The notes below the pieces were generated by a model that saw only the letters and a program-made list of their open reading frames with translations, was not told where the DNA came from and searched no databases. From NCBI GenBank assembly GCA_945862125.1, contig CAMAYC010000018.1, positions 1 to 55,285 of the forward strand: DNA of 55,285 bases. Reading direction: 5' to 3'. Source of the stretch: Reyranella massiliensis 521. GTDB taxonomy: Bacteria > Pseudomonadota > Alphaproteobacteria > Reyranellales > Reyranellaceae. A program made the position numbers and the translations under genes. Shown piece after piece: positions 1-8,645 of this stretch. Every line of letters starts with the position of its first letter. The first letter of the stretch is position 1.

Positions 1-699
1 GGCCCGCTGGGCTGGGGCGCGTCGGATGTCGAGCTGGGCCGCGCCGATCCGATCGCGTCGCCGCCCAACGCGAAGTCCGTGCAGGCGCGCCTGCGCCGCA
101 TCCAGCCGCTGGTCGAGCTGCGCATTCCCTTCGAAGTCGCCCGGGCAGAACTCGACGCCATCGACCGCGGCGCGCGCGATCCCGATCTCGACGCGGTGAC
201 GGCGGCGGCGCGCGAGATCGCCCTCGCCGAGGACCGCGCGATCTTCCACGGCTATGCCGCCGCCAAAATCACCGGCATCTGTCCCGCGCAGGCGTCGGCC
301 GCGGTGCCGCTGGGCACGAGCCACGCCGACTATCCCGGCGCGGTCTCGGCAGCGCTGACCAAGCTGCGGGACGACGGCATCGAAGGGCCGTTCGCGGTCG
401 TGCTGAGCGAACAGCTCTACAAGGATCTCTCCTCGCGCACCGACGAGGGCTATCCGATCCTGAGCCACGTCCAGCGCCTGGTCGACGGCGACATCGTCTG
501 GGCCCCGGGCCTGGACGGCGGCCTGGTGATCTCGCTGCGCGGCGGCGATTTCGAGCTGACCGTCGGCCAGGATTTCTCGATCGGCTATCTCGACCACACT
601 GCTGAGCGCGTCAGGCTCTATATCGAGGAGAGTTTTACGTTCCTGATCCTGACCCAGCAGGCCGCCATTCCGCTCACGTCAGGCGGCAAGAAGCGCTAG
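1..699 (+). CDS. Family 1 encapsulin shell protein, 5' end missing
   Basis: The reading frame is open from base 1, so only the last 232 residues are visible and roughly 45 N-terminal residues lie outside. The visible part starts at the family's GPxGW segment. It then shows a VELRIPFEV strand, the GIEGPFAVVLSEQLYKDL segment, RGGDFELTVGQDFSIGY, and RLYIEESFTFLILTQQAAI near the C-terminus. These match the order of segments in the HK97-fold encapsulin (linocin M18) family. Encapsulins self-assemble into closed cytoplasmic shells that load enzymes carrying a short C-terminal peptide. No cargo gene is visible on this side, so the cargo may lie upstream of the window. The stop codon overlaps that of the convergent holA gene inside one GCTAGC palindrome. 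Confidence 0.93.
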   Translation, partial: GPLGWGASDVELGRADPIASPPNAKSVQARLRRIQPLVELRIPFEVARAELDAIDRGARDPDLDAVTAAAREIALAEDRAIFHGYAAAKITGICPAQASAAVPLGTSHADYPGAVSAALTKLRDDGIEGPFAVVLSEQLYKDLSSRTDEGYPILSHVQRLVDGDIVWAPGLDGGLVISLRGGDFELTVGQDFSIGYLDHTAERVRLYIEESFTFLILTQQAAIPLTSGGKKR

Positions 700-1742
700 C
701 GCCGCGCGGCTTTGGCGGAGCGGGCGGCCTGCGCGAGGCGCAGGCAGAGGCGGCGGGCGATGGCTTCGTCGGGCAGGCCGGTGCGCTTGCACTCAATCTC
801 GGCTTCCAGGATCACCGTCAGGGAAGCGCTGAGGCGCGGCAGCGGCCAGGCGCGCAGGTGACGCTCGAAGCGCTGGCGCACGGGGCCGCCGCGCGGCAGG
901 CCGCGCGCCTTGAACATCGCCGATTCCATGTTGCCACCCTTGCTGGCGTGCGCCGACACGATGTGAAGCTGGTCGGCATGGCGCTGCAGCGAGCGCACCA
1001 GCTGGACCGGATGGCCGCCCTCGGAGAAGACGCGGTCGAGCGCGCGATCGAGGGCCACGAGCTCGCCATCGAAGGTGGCAGCGATCACATCGTCGATGCC
1101 GATCGCGGCGGTATCGCCCAGGATGTCGACGGCGTCCTCCAGCGTGATGGTCTTGCTGGCGTCGCCGGCCTTGTAGAGCAGCAGCTTCTCGATCTCGCTG
1201 CGGGTCTGGCCGCGGTCGCCGCCCAGCCGCTCGACGATCCAGGGCAGGGCGTCGGCATCGACGGTGAGCCCTTGGGCGCGGGCCGCGCTCTCGACCAGCC
1301 CCTCGAGCGCCGCCTCGTTGTCCATGTAGCAGGGCATCGCTGCCAGGCAGGCCTCGGTCTCGGCCAGCGTGCGCAGGCCGGAGCGTGGCGTGAGGTTGCC
1401 GCCTTCGACCACGATCAGGGCGTCGCCGGCAGGGGCGGCCACGAGATTCTCCAGCGCCGCGACCGATTCCTCGCCGGCCGGCCGCACGCGAATAACGCGG
1501 CGACCGCCCATCATCGACAGGGCGCCGAATTCATCGGCCAGCCGCGCCGGATCGTGCTTCAGCACCTCGCCCGCGATGTCGACGACGCGGAACGGATCGT
1601 TCAGGTCATCGCAGATGGACTTGGCCAGTGCGACGGCGCGCTCTGCAACCAGGCCGTCGTCGTTGCCGTAGATCACCACGCCGCGAATCCGGGGATCCGG
1701 CTTCTTGAGGAAAGCTTCGGCCTGGCGCGGCTCGATCTTCAT
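696..1742 (-). CDS. holA: DNA polymerase III subunit delta
   Basis: The 348-residue protein is the clamp-loader delta subunit, which opens the beta sliding clamp during replication. The N-terminus (IRGVVIYGNDDGLVAERA) is the typical start of the delta AAA+-like domain, which lacks a functional P-loop. The length is normal for the family, and the C-terminal helical part (LDRALDRVFSEGGHP, then LVRSLQRHADQLH) fits. It follows leuS and a 61-residue gene on the same strand with a 26 nt gap, an arrangement common in alphaproteobacteria. The start is ATG, and the stop overlaps the convergent encapsulin stop. Confidence 0.93.
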   Translation of the reverse strand: MKIEPRQAEAFLKKPDPRIRGVVIYGNDDGLVAERAVALAKSICDDLNDPFRVVDIAGEVLKHDPARLADEFGALSMMGGRRVIRVRPAGEESVAALENLVAAPAGDALIVVEGGNLTPRSGLRTLAETEACLAAMPCYMDNEAALEGLVESAARAQGLTVDADALPWIVERLGGDRGQTRSEIEKLLLYKAGDASKTITLEDAVDILGDTAAIGIDDVIAATFDGELVALDRALDRVFSEGGHPVQLVRSLQRHADQLHIVSAHASKGGNMESAMFKARGLPRGGPVRQRFERHLRAWPLPRLSASLTVILEAEIECKRTGLPDEAIARRLCLRLAQAARSAKAARR

Positions 1743-1768
1743 CTGGGTCTCACCCGGAGCGGGCGCGA

Positions 1769-1954
1769 TCAGACCTTGTCGGGGGCGGGCTCGACATCAG
1801 CCGGCGGCGCTTCGCCGGCATTCTCGGCCCCCGTATTCTCCGCACGGGCCTTCTCGCGGGCCTGGCGCTTGGCCTCGGCCTTCTCGGCGACCTTGATGGA
1901 CTTCAGTCGTTCGCGTTCGCGACGTTCGAAATCGTAGTTCGGCTTGCGTGCCAT
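1769..1954 (-). CDS. Small conserved alphaproteobacterial protein (61 aa)
   Basis: This is a 61-residue, highly charged protein starting MARKPNYDFERRERERLK. It has an AGGAGG ribosome binding site 8 nt before the ATG. The first 40 residues are K/R/E/A-rich and probably form one long helix. The tail is acidic and proline/alanine-rich. I recognise it as a small conserved hypothetical protein of alphaproteobacteria with no assigned function. It lies between leuS (41 nt upstream) and holA (26 nt downstream), the place where lptE usually sits, but it has no signal peptide or lipobox and cannot be LptE. Confidence 0.75.
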   Translation of the reverse strand: MARKPNYDFERRERERLKSIKVAEKAEAKRQAREKARAENTGAENAGEAPPADVEPAPDKV

Positions 1955-1995
1955 GGCGATGGCCTCCTGGCTTGGTCGTTAGAGAGCGGGTGTGC

Positions 1996-4602
1996 TTACA
2001 CCACGACGTTTACGATTCGATTCGGCACCACGATCACCCGCTTGGGCGTCCGGCCCTCCAGCCCGCGCACGAGGTCTGGCTGAGCGAGAGCAGCCGTCTC
2101 GGCTGCTTCCTTCGGCGCGTCCTTGGGCAGCGCGATGGTGCCGCGCAGTTTGCCGTTCAGCTGTACCGCGACGGTCACGGTGTCGTCGACCAGCAAGGCA
2201 TCCTCAGGCAGCGGCCAGGCCGAGTCGGCCAGCAGCGACTTGTGCCCGAGCGCCTGCCACATCTCCTCGGCGAGATGCGGCGTCATCGGGCCGATCAGGC
2301 GCACGAAGATCTCCAGCGCCTCGCGCAGCGCCCACTTGGCGGTCTCGTCGCCCGCCGACTTGGCCGCGTCGATGCTGTTGGCGAGCTCGTAGAGGCGCGC
2401 CACGGCCTTGTTGAAGTGGAAGGCTTCGATGTCTGCCGAGAGGCCGGCGATGGTCTTGTGCGCCGCGCGGCGAAGCGCGGTCGCGGCCTCGGAGAATTTG
2501 GCAGGCTTCGCCGTGCCGGCCGGCGGCACCTGTTCGAGCGCCGTCATGGCGATGCGGTGGAGGCGCTGCTGGAAGCGCCAGGCGCCGGTGACGCCCGCTT
2601 CGGTCCATTCGAGATCGCGCTCCGGCGGGCTGTCCGAGAGCATGAACCAGCGTGCGGTGTCGGCGCCGTAGTCGCGGATGATCTGGTCCGGGTCGACGAC
2701 GTTCTTCTTCGACTTGGACATCTTTTCGGAGCGGCCGACCTCGACCGGACTCCTGTCGGACGCCCGCACGACCTTGCCGCCGTCGCGGATGATCTCCTCG
2801 GGCAGCAGCCACTGGCCGTCGCTCGACTTGTAGGTCTCGTGGCAGACCATGCCCTGGGTGAACAGCCCGTCGAACGGCTCGTCGCGGCTGGTCATCTGGA
2901 CCTCGCGCATGGCGCGGGTCCAGAAGCGCGAATAGAGCAGATGCAGGATCGCGTGCTCGACGCCGCCGATATATTGGTCGACCGGCATCCAGTACTCGTT
3001 CTCCTGGCGGTCGAACGGTGCGGTTTCAAGGCCTGGCGATGTGAACCGGTCGAAGTACCAGCTCGAATCGATGAAGGTGTCGAACGTATCTGTCTCGCGC
3101 CGGCCTTTGCCGCCGCACTTCGGACAGTCGACATGCTTCCACGTCGGATGGCGGTCGAGCGGATTGCCGGGGCGATCGAAGGTGACGTCGTCCGGCAGCT
3201 TCACCGGCAGGTCCTTTTCCGGCACCGGCACGACGCCGCACTTGTCGCAATGGATCGCCGGAATCGGGCAGCCCCAGTAGCGCTGGCGCGAGACCAGCCA
3301 GTCGCGCAGGCGGTATTGCGTGGTGCCCTTGCCGACGCCCATTTCTTCCAGGCGCGCGATGACCTTGGCCTTCGCCTCCTCGACACCGAGTCCGTTCAGG
3401 AAGTCGGAGTTCACGATCACGCCGTCTTCGATAAACGGTGCGGCCTGGATATCGATTTTCTCTTTGGCGTCGGCAGGCGCCACGACCTGCAGGATCGGCA
3501 GGCCGTATTTCGTGGCGAACTCGTGGTCGCGCTCGTCGTGCGCGGGGCAGCCGAAGATGGCGCCGGTGCCGTATTCCATCAGCACGAAGTTGGCGGCATA
3601 GACCTGCACGGTCTTGCCGGCCACCAACGGATGCCTGGCCAGCAGCGGCAGCTTATAACCCTGCTTCTCGGCAGTCTCGACCTCGGCCGCGGCGGTGCCG
3701 GTCTTGCGGCACTCGGCGACGAAGTGCTGCAGGCCCGGATCCTTCAGCGCCAGTTCGGCCGTCAGCGGATGCTCGGGCGACAGCGCCATGAACGAGGCGC
3801 CGTACAGCGTGTCGGGCCGTGTGGTGAAGATTTCGAGTTTTCCGCGATCTGCGCCGGAGGCATCGGTGAGATCCCAGAACACGCGCGCGCCGCGGCTCTT
3901 GCCGATCCAGTTCGCCTGCATCAGGCGCACTTTCTCCGGCCAGCGCTCGAGCGTGTCGAGGCGGCTCAGGAGTTCATCGGCAAAATGCGTGATCTTGAGG
4001 TTCCACTGGGTGAGCTTGCGCCGCTCCACCGGCGCGCCGGTGCGCCAGCCCTTGCCCTCGATCACCTGCTCGTTGGCCAGCACGGTGTTGTCGACGGGAT
4101 CCCAGTTGACCCAGGCTTCCTTGCGGTAGGCGAGTCCCGCGTTCCAGAAATCGAGGAACATCTTCTGCTGGTGGCGGTAGTAGCTCGGGTCACAGGTCGC
4201 GAGCTCGCGGCTCCAGTCGAGTGACAGACCCATCGACTTGAGCTGGGTCTTCATGGTGGCGATGTTCTCGTAGGTCCACTTCTTGGGGTGGACCTTCTTT
4301 TCCATGGCGGCGTTTTCGGCCGGCAGGCCGAAGGCGTCCCAGCCCATGGGATGCAGCACGTTGAAGCCCTTGGCGCGCTTGTAGCGGGCGATCACGTCAC
4401 CCTGCGTGTAGTTGCGCACGTGGCCCATGTGGATGCGCCCCGATGGATAGGGAAACATCTCGAGCACGTAGTATTTGGGCCTGGCGCGATCCATGACGGC
4501 GCGGAAGCTCTGGCGTTCGTCCCAGACCTTCTGCCACCTGGCTTCGGTTTCGTGGAAATTGTATCGCGCTGGAGCGGCGGGTGCTGTTGGCGTCGACGAC
4601 AC
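1996..4602 (-). CDS. leuS: Leucyl-tRNA synthetase
   Basis: This is an 868-residue class I aminoacyl-tRNA synthetase that charges tRNA-Leu. The HIGH-type motif HMGH is at residues 58-61 after PYPSGRI. The KMSKS motif is at about 627-631. The CP1 editing domain lies between them ([20 protein letters not shown]). A zinc-type CxxC region ([18 protein letters not shown]) is visible at the expected place. The start is GTG with no clear Shine-Dalgarno sequence. A terminator-like hairpin with a U run ends 13 nt before the start, so expression may be attenuated (see findings). A DUF3576 lipoprotein gene lies upstream and a 61-residue gene and holA downstream, all on the same strand. Confidence 0.97.
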   Translation of the reverse strand: MSSTPTAPAAPARYNFHETEARWQKVWDERQSFRAVMDRARPKYYVLEMFPYPSGRIHMGHVRNYTQGDVIARYKRAKGFNVLHPMGWDAFGLPAENAAMEKKVHPKKWTYENIATMKTQLKSMGLSLDWSRELATCDPSYYRHQQKMFLDFWNAGLAYRKEAWVNWDPVDNTVLANEQVIEGKGWRTGAPVERRKLTQWNLKITHFADELLSRLDTLERWPEKVRLMQANWIGKSRGARVFWDLTDASGADRGKLEIFTTRPDTLYGASFMALSPEHPLTAELALKDPGLQHFVAECRKTGTAAAEVETAEKQGYKLPLLARHPLVAGKTVQVYAANFVLMEYGTGAIFGCPAHDERDHEFATKYGLPILQVVAPADAKEKIDIQAAPFIEDGVIVNSDFLNGLGVEEAKAKVIARLEEMGVGKGTTQYRLRDWLVSRQRYWGCPIPAIHCDKCGVVPVPEKDLPVKLPDDVTFDRPGNPLDRHPTWKHVDCPKCGGKGRRETDTFDTFIDSSWYFDRFTSPGLETAPFDRQENEYWMPVDQYIGGVEHAILHLLYSRFWTRAMREVQMTSRDEPFDGLFTQGMVCHETYKSSDGQWLLPEEIIRDGGKVVRASDRSPVEVGRSEKMSKSKKNVVDPDQIIRDYGADTARWFMLSDSPPERDLEWTEAGVTGAWRFQQRLHRIAMTALEQVPPAGTAKPAKFSEAATALRRAAHKTIAGLSADIEAFHFNKAVARLYELANSIDAAKSAGDETAKWALREALEIFVRLIGPMTPHLAEEMWQALGHKSLLADSAWPLPEDALLVDDTVTVAVQLNGKLRGTIALPKDAPKEAAETAALAQPDLVRGLEGRTPKRVIVVPNRIVNVVV

Positions 4603-4610
4603 GGATTTGA

Positions 4611-4654
4611 TCCCGAAAAAGACTGAGGCCGCAGCGGATGCCCGCTACGGCCTC
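4611..4654 (-). terminator. Intrinsic terminator in the leuS leader
   Basis: On the minus strand a 13 bp stem with one G-U pair (GAGGCCGTAGCGG, loop GCAT, CCGCTGCGGCCTC) is followed by AGTC and five T. The U run ends 13 nt before the leuS GTG, and the hairpin begins 32 nt after the DUF3576 stop. It may end the DUF3576 transcript or act as an attenuator of leuS. The 5' arm can also pair with an upstream segment at 4675-4685. Confidence 0.7.
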
Positions 4655-4685
4655 TCACGTCAAGTTTTGGCGATGTGAGAGGGCC
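4649..4685 (-). promoter_or_regulatory. Candidate antiterminator hairpin before leuS
   Basis: On the minus strand GGCCCTCTCAC pairs with GTGAGAGGCC across a 16 nt loop, with one bulged C. The 3' arm contains the GAGGCC that also starts the terminator stem, so the two hairpins exclude one another. The structure begins right after the DUF3576 stop codon. That it regulates leuS is inference. Confidence 0.4.
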
Positions 4686-4686
4686 G

Positions 4687-5253
4687 TCAGGAGCCGCCTG
4701 CGATACGAAGCTGACGCGCGCGCGTCAGAATGGCGTTCTCGATGTCGATCTGGGTGCGCGGGTCGACCTGGGCATCGACCCAGGTCCCGCCCTTGGGCGC
4801 TGTCTGCTGCTTGAACACCGACACCCGGACGCCGTCCGCCCTGAGTTCGCGGTCGAGGATGGTGACTTGGACCTTCATGCGCTCGTTGGGCGTCTCGGCC
4901 GGCGTGTACCAGTCGGTGATGATGACCCCGCCGAACGGATCGGCCGAGACCAGCGGAATGAAATTGATGGTGTCGAGCGAGGCCCGCCACAGATAGGCGT
5001 TCACGGCTACGCCAGTGCCGCCTTCGTCTTTCTTGGTGGGCTTGGAGCCGAAAAGGCCGCCCGGTCCGAACAGCGTGCCGTCCTCCTGGACGCGGCCACC
5101 CAGACCCTGGTTCAGGTCGCGCGCGCTGCGGTCATTGGACTGGCCGCTCCTCTTTTCGGCGACATTGTTGCTTCCTCCGCAGCCGGCGAGGCCGAGCGTC
5201 AGGACGCAGGTCAAAACGACCAGAGAGCGAAGTATAATGGATGAGCCCGACAT
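4687..5253 (-). CDS. DUF3576 lipoprotein
   Basis: This 188-residue predicted lipoprotein has a basic-hydrophobic leader ending in the lipobox LGLAGC, with lipidation expected at Cys25. The linker is rich in S, N and G. The C-terminal domain (AYLWRASLDTINFIPLVSAD, then GGVIITDWY) is the signature of DUF3576, an alphaproteobacterial family found next to leuS. It is probably anchored to a membrane facing the periplasm, and its function is not known to me. It starts with ATG and is the first gene of the leuS-holA cluster. Confidence 0.87.
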   Translation of the reverse strand: MSGSSIILRSLVVLTCVLTLGLAGCGGSNNVAEKRSGQSNDRSARDLNQGLGGRVQEDGTLFGPGGLFGSKPTKKDEGGTGVAVNAYLWRASLDTINFIPLVSADPFGGVIITDWYTPAETPNERMKVQVTILDRELRADGVRVSVFKQQTAPKGGTWVDAQVDPRTQIDIENAILTRARQLRIAGGS

Positions 5254-5721
5254 GTTGGCGCCTTTATCCGAATTGGCCTAATTATTGTAGTGGATACTGC
5301 CCGTGCGCGGTGAAACGCACACCCGGAATGGTCGGCGGAACGACTTTTTTTACCATAAACGCCGGCCTCCGGGACTTCAAGTAGGTGGACGGCTAAGGGG
5401 TTAGTTGTATTAGAGAACCATCTCATAATTTCATGGTTGTCGAATGAAACTGATCGGAGCGTCCTGACAATGACTAGATGCGGTAGTCCTCTCGGCATTC
5501 AGGCCGAGGGAAGGCCTAAATTGTGACAAAGACGCCACAGGTCGAGGGAAGAATCAGGCGGCATCGCGACCATTTCTTGACCCTTCTTTTGGCCCTGTGT
5601 TCTATTAGGCCCGTCGCATTGGCGGAGACCGTGAGTAGCTGCGAGTTGGGCTTCCACATTCCGCCGGTCGGACAGGCCTTTTGGTACGTACCAGTCTCAG
5701 ATCAATGAGAGAGGGAGAAAG
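5254..5721. other. 468 bp intergenic region upstream of the porin
   Basis: This region separates the divergent DUF3576 and porin genes. It holds the porin promoter candidate at 5577-5606, a small hairpin (CTCGGC, loop ATTCAG, GCCGAG) at 5491-5508, and a run of seven T near 5344 with no good stem before it. A 61-codon frame starting at GTG 5523 overlaps the promoter and was not accepted as a gene. I saw no tRNA or other RNA gene. Confidence 0.6.
5577..5606 (+). promoter_or_regulatory. Candidate sigma-70-type promoter of the porin gene
   Basis: TTGACC at 5577-5582 is followed by an 18 bp spacer and TCTATT at 5601-5606. The leader to the porin ATG would be about 110 nt and would end in the purine-rich ribosome binding site GAGAGGGAGAAAG. 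The -10 match is only moderate. Confidence 0.4.
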
Positions 5722-7119
5722 ATGAAGAAGCTTCTATTGGGCTCGACCGCCCTGGTCGTCGGTGGGTTGATGGCCGCTCCGGCCATGGCCGCCGATCCGA
5801 TCAAGGTCGGTGTGGGTGGCTACTACACCTTCTACGCAGTCGCCGGTGGCATCAGCTCGTCCTACGCGACGAACGGCACCTCGACGCAGTACAAGGGTCT
5901 GTTCTTCCAGCAGGAAGGCGAAATCCACTTCATTGGCCAGACGAAGCTGGACAATGGCACTTCGGTCGGCGTCAACGTCGAACTCGAAGCCTGGAACCCG
6001 AACGCTGGCGCTACCGGCTCGGTGGCCACCATCGACGAAGCCTTCCTGTTCTCCTTCGGCGACTGGGGCCGCGTCGAGTTCGGCTCGCGCGACGCCGCTT
6101 CCTACCGTATGTACTACGGCGCGCCGTCGGCGCTGATCGGCTACGGCGCCATTCAGCACAACCACAACGTCGCCAACATCATGTCGAGCACGTTCAACAA
6201 GGCGTACTTCCACACCACGACGGCCACCAACACGGCGGCGTGGCAGGATACGCAGCGCATCAACTACTTCACGCCCCGCTTCCAGGGCCTGCAGATTGGT
6301 GTCGGTTACACGCCGAAGATCAACGCCCCGAGCGGCAGCATCTACGGCTCCACGGGCCTGGCGACCGGTCCCGGCGCCCTCGGCTCGGGCGGCTTCGGTG
6401 CTTGCGGCTTCGCTGGCGCTTCGAACGTCGGTGCCTGCGCGATCAACGACTACGCCTATCAGGACGGCTTCGATATCGGCGCCAACTACCTGAACAAGTT
6501 CGGTGACGTGACGGTCGCGGCCTACGGTTCGTTCGCCTATGCGGCGTTCAACCCGGGCTACGGCGCAAACGCCGGCGCGGCGAACCAGATCACCGGTTCG
6601 AACCTGGCGGCGTGGACGATGTGGACCGCCGGTCTGCAGTTTGGCTACAAGGGCATCACCCTCGGTGGCTCGATCGGCTACGACAACCAAGGCATGGGCT
6701 CGAACTACTACACCGGCGTCGACAACGCGACCCGCTTCGCTTCGGCGGGTATCATGTACGAAACCGGCCCGTGGCAGGTCTCGTTCATGTGGATGGGTGC
6801 GGTCAACTCGAACGGTAACGGCTCCAACACCGTCCAGTCGATCGCGTCGGGCACCAACGCCGCGACCTTCAACGGTTCGGGCGGTGCGGCCGGCACGTTC
6901 ACCGGCACTCCCGGCGTGAACAGCACGGTGTTCAGCGGTCCGTTCGCCCTGGCGTTCGGTGCTGAAACCGCCAACAAGTTCGAACTGGGCGCCAACTACG
7001 CGCTTGGACCGGGCGTGAAGCTGACTGGTGGTGCATTCATCAACAACCAGAGCGGCCCGTCGAACGCCGTCACGGGTAACACCTGGGCGATCCTCATGGG
7101 CATGGACGTGCGCTTCTAA
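5722..7119 (+). CDS. Outer-membrane porin
   Basis: This 465-residue protein has a clear signal peptide (MKKLLLGSTALVVGGLMAAP, cleavage expected after AMA at residue 23). The mature part is rich in G, N, S, T and aromatic residues with alternating polar and hydrophobic stretches. It ends in a phenylalanine (MGMDVRF), the terminal aromatic residue recognised by the BAM assembly machinery. Early segments such as GEIHFIGQTKLDNGTSVGVN resemble the gram-negative trimeric porin family. It should form a general diffusion channel. It has its own promoter and a strong terminator and is monocistronic. Base use is less GC-biased than in its neighbours, as often seen for abundant proteins. Confidence 0.9.
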   Translation: MKKLLLGSTALVVGGLMAAPAMAADPIKVGVGGYYTFYAVAGGISSSYATNGTSTQYKGLFFQQEGEIHFIGQTKLDNGTSVGVNVELEAWNPNAGATGSVATIDEAFLFSFGDWGRVEFGSRDAASYRMYYGAPSALIGYGAIQHNHNVANIMSSTFNKAYFHTTTATNTAAWQDTQRINYFTPRFQGLQIGVGYTPKINAPSGSIYGSTGLATGPGALGSGGFGACGFAGASNVGACAINDYAYQDGFDIGANYLNKFGDVTVAAYGSFAYAAFNPGYGANAGAANQITGSNLAAWTMWTAGLQFGYKGITLGGSIGYDNQGMGSNYYTGVDNATRFASAGIMYETGPWQVSFMWMGAVNSNGNGSNTVQSIASGTNAATFNGSGGAAGTFTGTPGVNSTVFSGPFALAFGAETANKFELGANYALGPGVKLTGGAFINNQSGPSNAVTGNTWAILMGMDVRF

Positions 7120-7143
7120 GCACGCGCCAGTCCGGCAAATCGG

Positions 7144-7170
7144 AAAGAGCGGGCGAAAGCCCGCTCTTTT
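7144..7170 (+). terminator. Intrinsic terminator after the porin gene
   Basis: A perfect 11 bp stem (AAAGAGCGGGC, loop GAAA, GCCCGCTCTTT) ends in a T run, 24 nt after the porin stop. The A-rich 5' side means it could also serve the convergent methyltransferase on the minus strand. Confidence 0.92.
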
Positions 7171-7195
7171 CATTTGTGGGCACGGCAAGACCGAC

Positions 7196-7960
7196 TCAGG
7201 CTTGCCGCTGACCCACGATGTTCACGAACAGGGTCGGCAGGTAGGTCCGCGATACCGGCAGACGCTCGGTGGCCTGGCGGGCCAGCACCGCGCGATTGTC
7301 CTCATGGTCGAGCACGAGCTGGAACAGCCCCTGCTCGACGGCGCCCGCCCTCGGGTCGAGTTCGGGCCGGCCGTCGCGCATGACGCGATAGGCGACGTCG
7401 AGTCCGACATCGCCGCCGCTGTAGAATGACGACACAATCTCCAGCCGCTCGAACATCAGCATCAGGCCGCGCACCGAGAAGCGCCAATAATCGTCCGGCG
7501 TGGCGTGGAAGGCCTGGGACCACGGCGTGGCCACGTAGGCGAACCCGCCCGGGCGCAGAACGCGCTCGATGTTGCCTGAAGCCCGAGCCGGATGGCGGGC
7601 GTGCTCGAGCACGTGGCAGCAAATCACCAGGTCGAACGGATCCTCGCCCAGCTTCGCCTTGAGCGTCCGCGGGCTGCTGCAGATGTCACCGACGACGTCG
7701 ACGTTGGTGCCTTCGAGCAGGTCGAGGCCGATGAAGCGCGCGCGCGGGCCGAAGCGCTTGGCGATCAGGCTCCGCCAATTGCGTTCGTTGCGATCCGACA
7801 GAAGCGTACGCGAGCCTACCTGCAGGACCCGCGGCGCGCGTCGTCCCATCTCGCCAGCGAGGCGATCGAGCAGCAACTCGACCTCGCGGCCGACGCTGGT
7901 GCCGACGACGCGCAGTTCCCCCCGGGGTTCGGGAGGGGCGGCGCCGGCGGCCGGCTTCAT
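7196..7960 (-). CDS. Class I SAM-dependent methyltransferase
   Basis: A 254-residue protein begins at the ATG at 7960, 10 nt after the lutC stop. The N-terminal half contains the glycine-bearing SAM-binding strand (PRVLQVGSRT) and the acidic residue ending strand 2 (FIGLDLLEGTNVDVVGDI). CHVLEHARHPARA then matches the post-motif segment of the Methyltransf_11 group, and LRPGGFAYVATPW is the usual strand-5 region. The substrate is unknown. Its position after lutABC suggests co-transcription but not a shared pathway. The frame stays open further upstream inside lutC, but that part reads as a shadow of lutC. Confidence 0.82.
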   Translation of the reverse strand: MKPAAGAAPPEPRGELRVVGTSVGREVELLLDRLAGEMGRRAPRVLQVGSRTLLSDRNERNWRSLIAKRFGPRARFIGLDLLEGTNVDVVGDICSSPRTLKAKLGEDPFDLVICCHVLEHARHPARASGNIERVLRPGGFAYVATPWSQAFHATPDDYWRFSVRGLMLMFERLEIVSSFYSGGDVGLDVAYRVMRDGRPELDPRAGAVEQGLFQLVLDHEDNRAVLARQATERLPVSRTYLPTLFVNIVGQRQA

Positions 7961-7970
7961 CGGATGGCTT

Positions 7971-8645
7971 TCATGCACGCACAACCACGATGTGCATGCG
8001 GCGCGGCCCATGGGCGCCGAGCTCCATGGCCTGCTCGATGTCGCCGGTGCGTGACGGCCCGGTAAGCGTGTTGACGGTGCGCGGCATGCGGTCCTTGCCG
8101 TAGCGGGCGCGCAGTCGCACCCACACATCCTCGTAGCCGCTCACGATGTCTTCTTCGCGAATCACGACGATGTGGGTATCGGGCAGCAGGTTGAGCGTCA
8201 CCGGATGCTCCGGCCCCGAGGCCGTGACAAGCGTTCCGGTCTCGGCGATGCCGGCGAAGGCGCCGGTGATCGAGACCTGGTCGCCGGCTTCGCCGCGGCC
8301 TTGGCGGAGCGACAGCATCTTCTGGCTGGCCCAATCGTAGCCCGCGAGCTGCGGCGAGGGTGCCATGGCCGCGCGCGCCGGCAAGTTGTTGCGCGCCAGG
8401 AACGATACGATCTCGGCCGGCACGTCGGGTGCGGCCACGCGCGCGACGGTCGCATTGTTGGTCTCGGCCCACTGACAGAACAGCGCTACTTTCTCGGGCT
8501 GAGCGAGTTGCGCGCGCGCCACGACCGGTCCACGCGGCGGCGCCGCCAGTCGCTCATCGGCGGCGCGGCGCTGATCGCCCGAGATCTCGCCGCGGCGGAG
8601 CGATCGCCTGATGCCGTTCAGGATCTGAGATTTCGCTTCGCTCAT
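7971..8645 (-). CDS. lutC: Lactate utilization protein C
   Basis: The 224-residue protein belongs to the LutC/YkgG (DUF162) family, one of three subunits that oxidise L-lactate to pyruvate. The start codon overlaps the lutB stop as ATGA at 8642-8645. Family segments visible are ITGAFAGIAETGTLVTASGP, HPVTLNLLPDTHIVV and the C-terminal RTGDIEQAMELGAHGPRRMH. It carries no iron-sulfur motif, as expected for this subunit. The same frame is open across lutB without being coding there. Confidence 0.93.
   Translation of the reverse strand: MSEAKSQILNGIRRSLRRGEISGDQRRAADERLAAPPRGPVVARAQLAQPEKVALFCQWAETNNATVARVAAPDVPAEIVSFLARNNLPARAAMAPSPQLAGYDWASQKMLSLRQGRGEAGDQVSITGAFAGIAETGTLVTASGPEHPVTLNLLPDTHIVVIREEDIVSGYEDVWVRLRARYGKDRMPRTVNTLTGPSRTGDIEQAMELGAHGPRRMHIVVVRA

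Noticed and set aside
1948..4224. Long open frame antisense to leuS
   Set aside because: GC-rich codon bias keeps the opposite strand open. The protein has shadow-like composition, while leuS is complete and unmistakable.
5523..5708. 61-codon frame with GTG start and a hydrophobic, signal-like stretch before the porin gene
   Set aside because: The porin promoter candidate lies inside it, the ribosome binding site is weak, and I recognise no family. It is treated as leader sequence.
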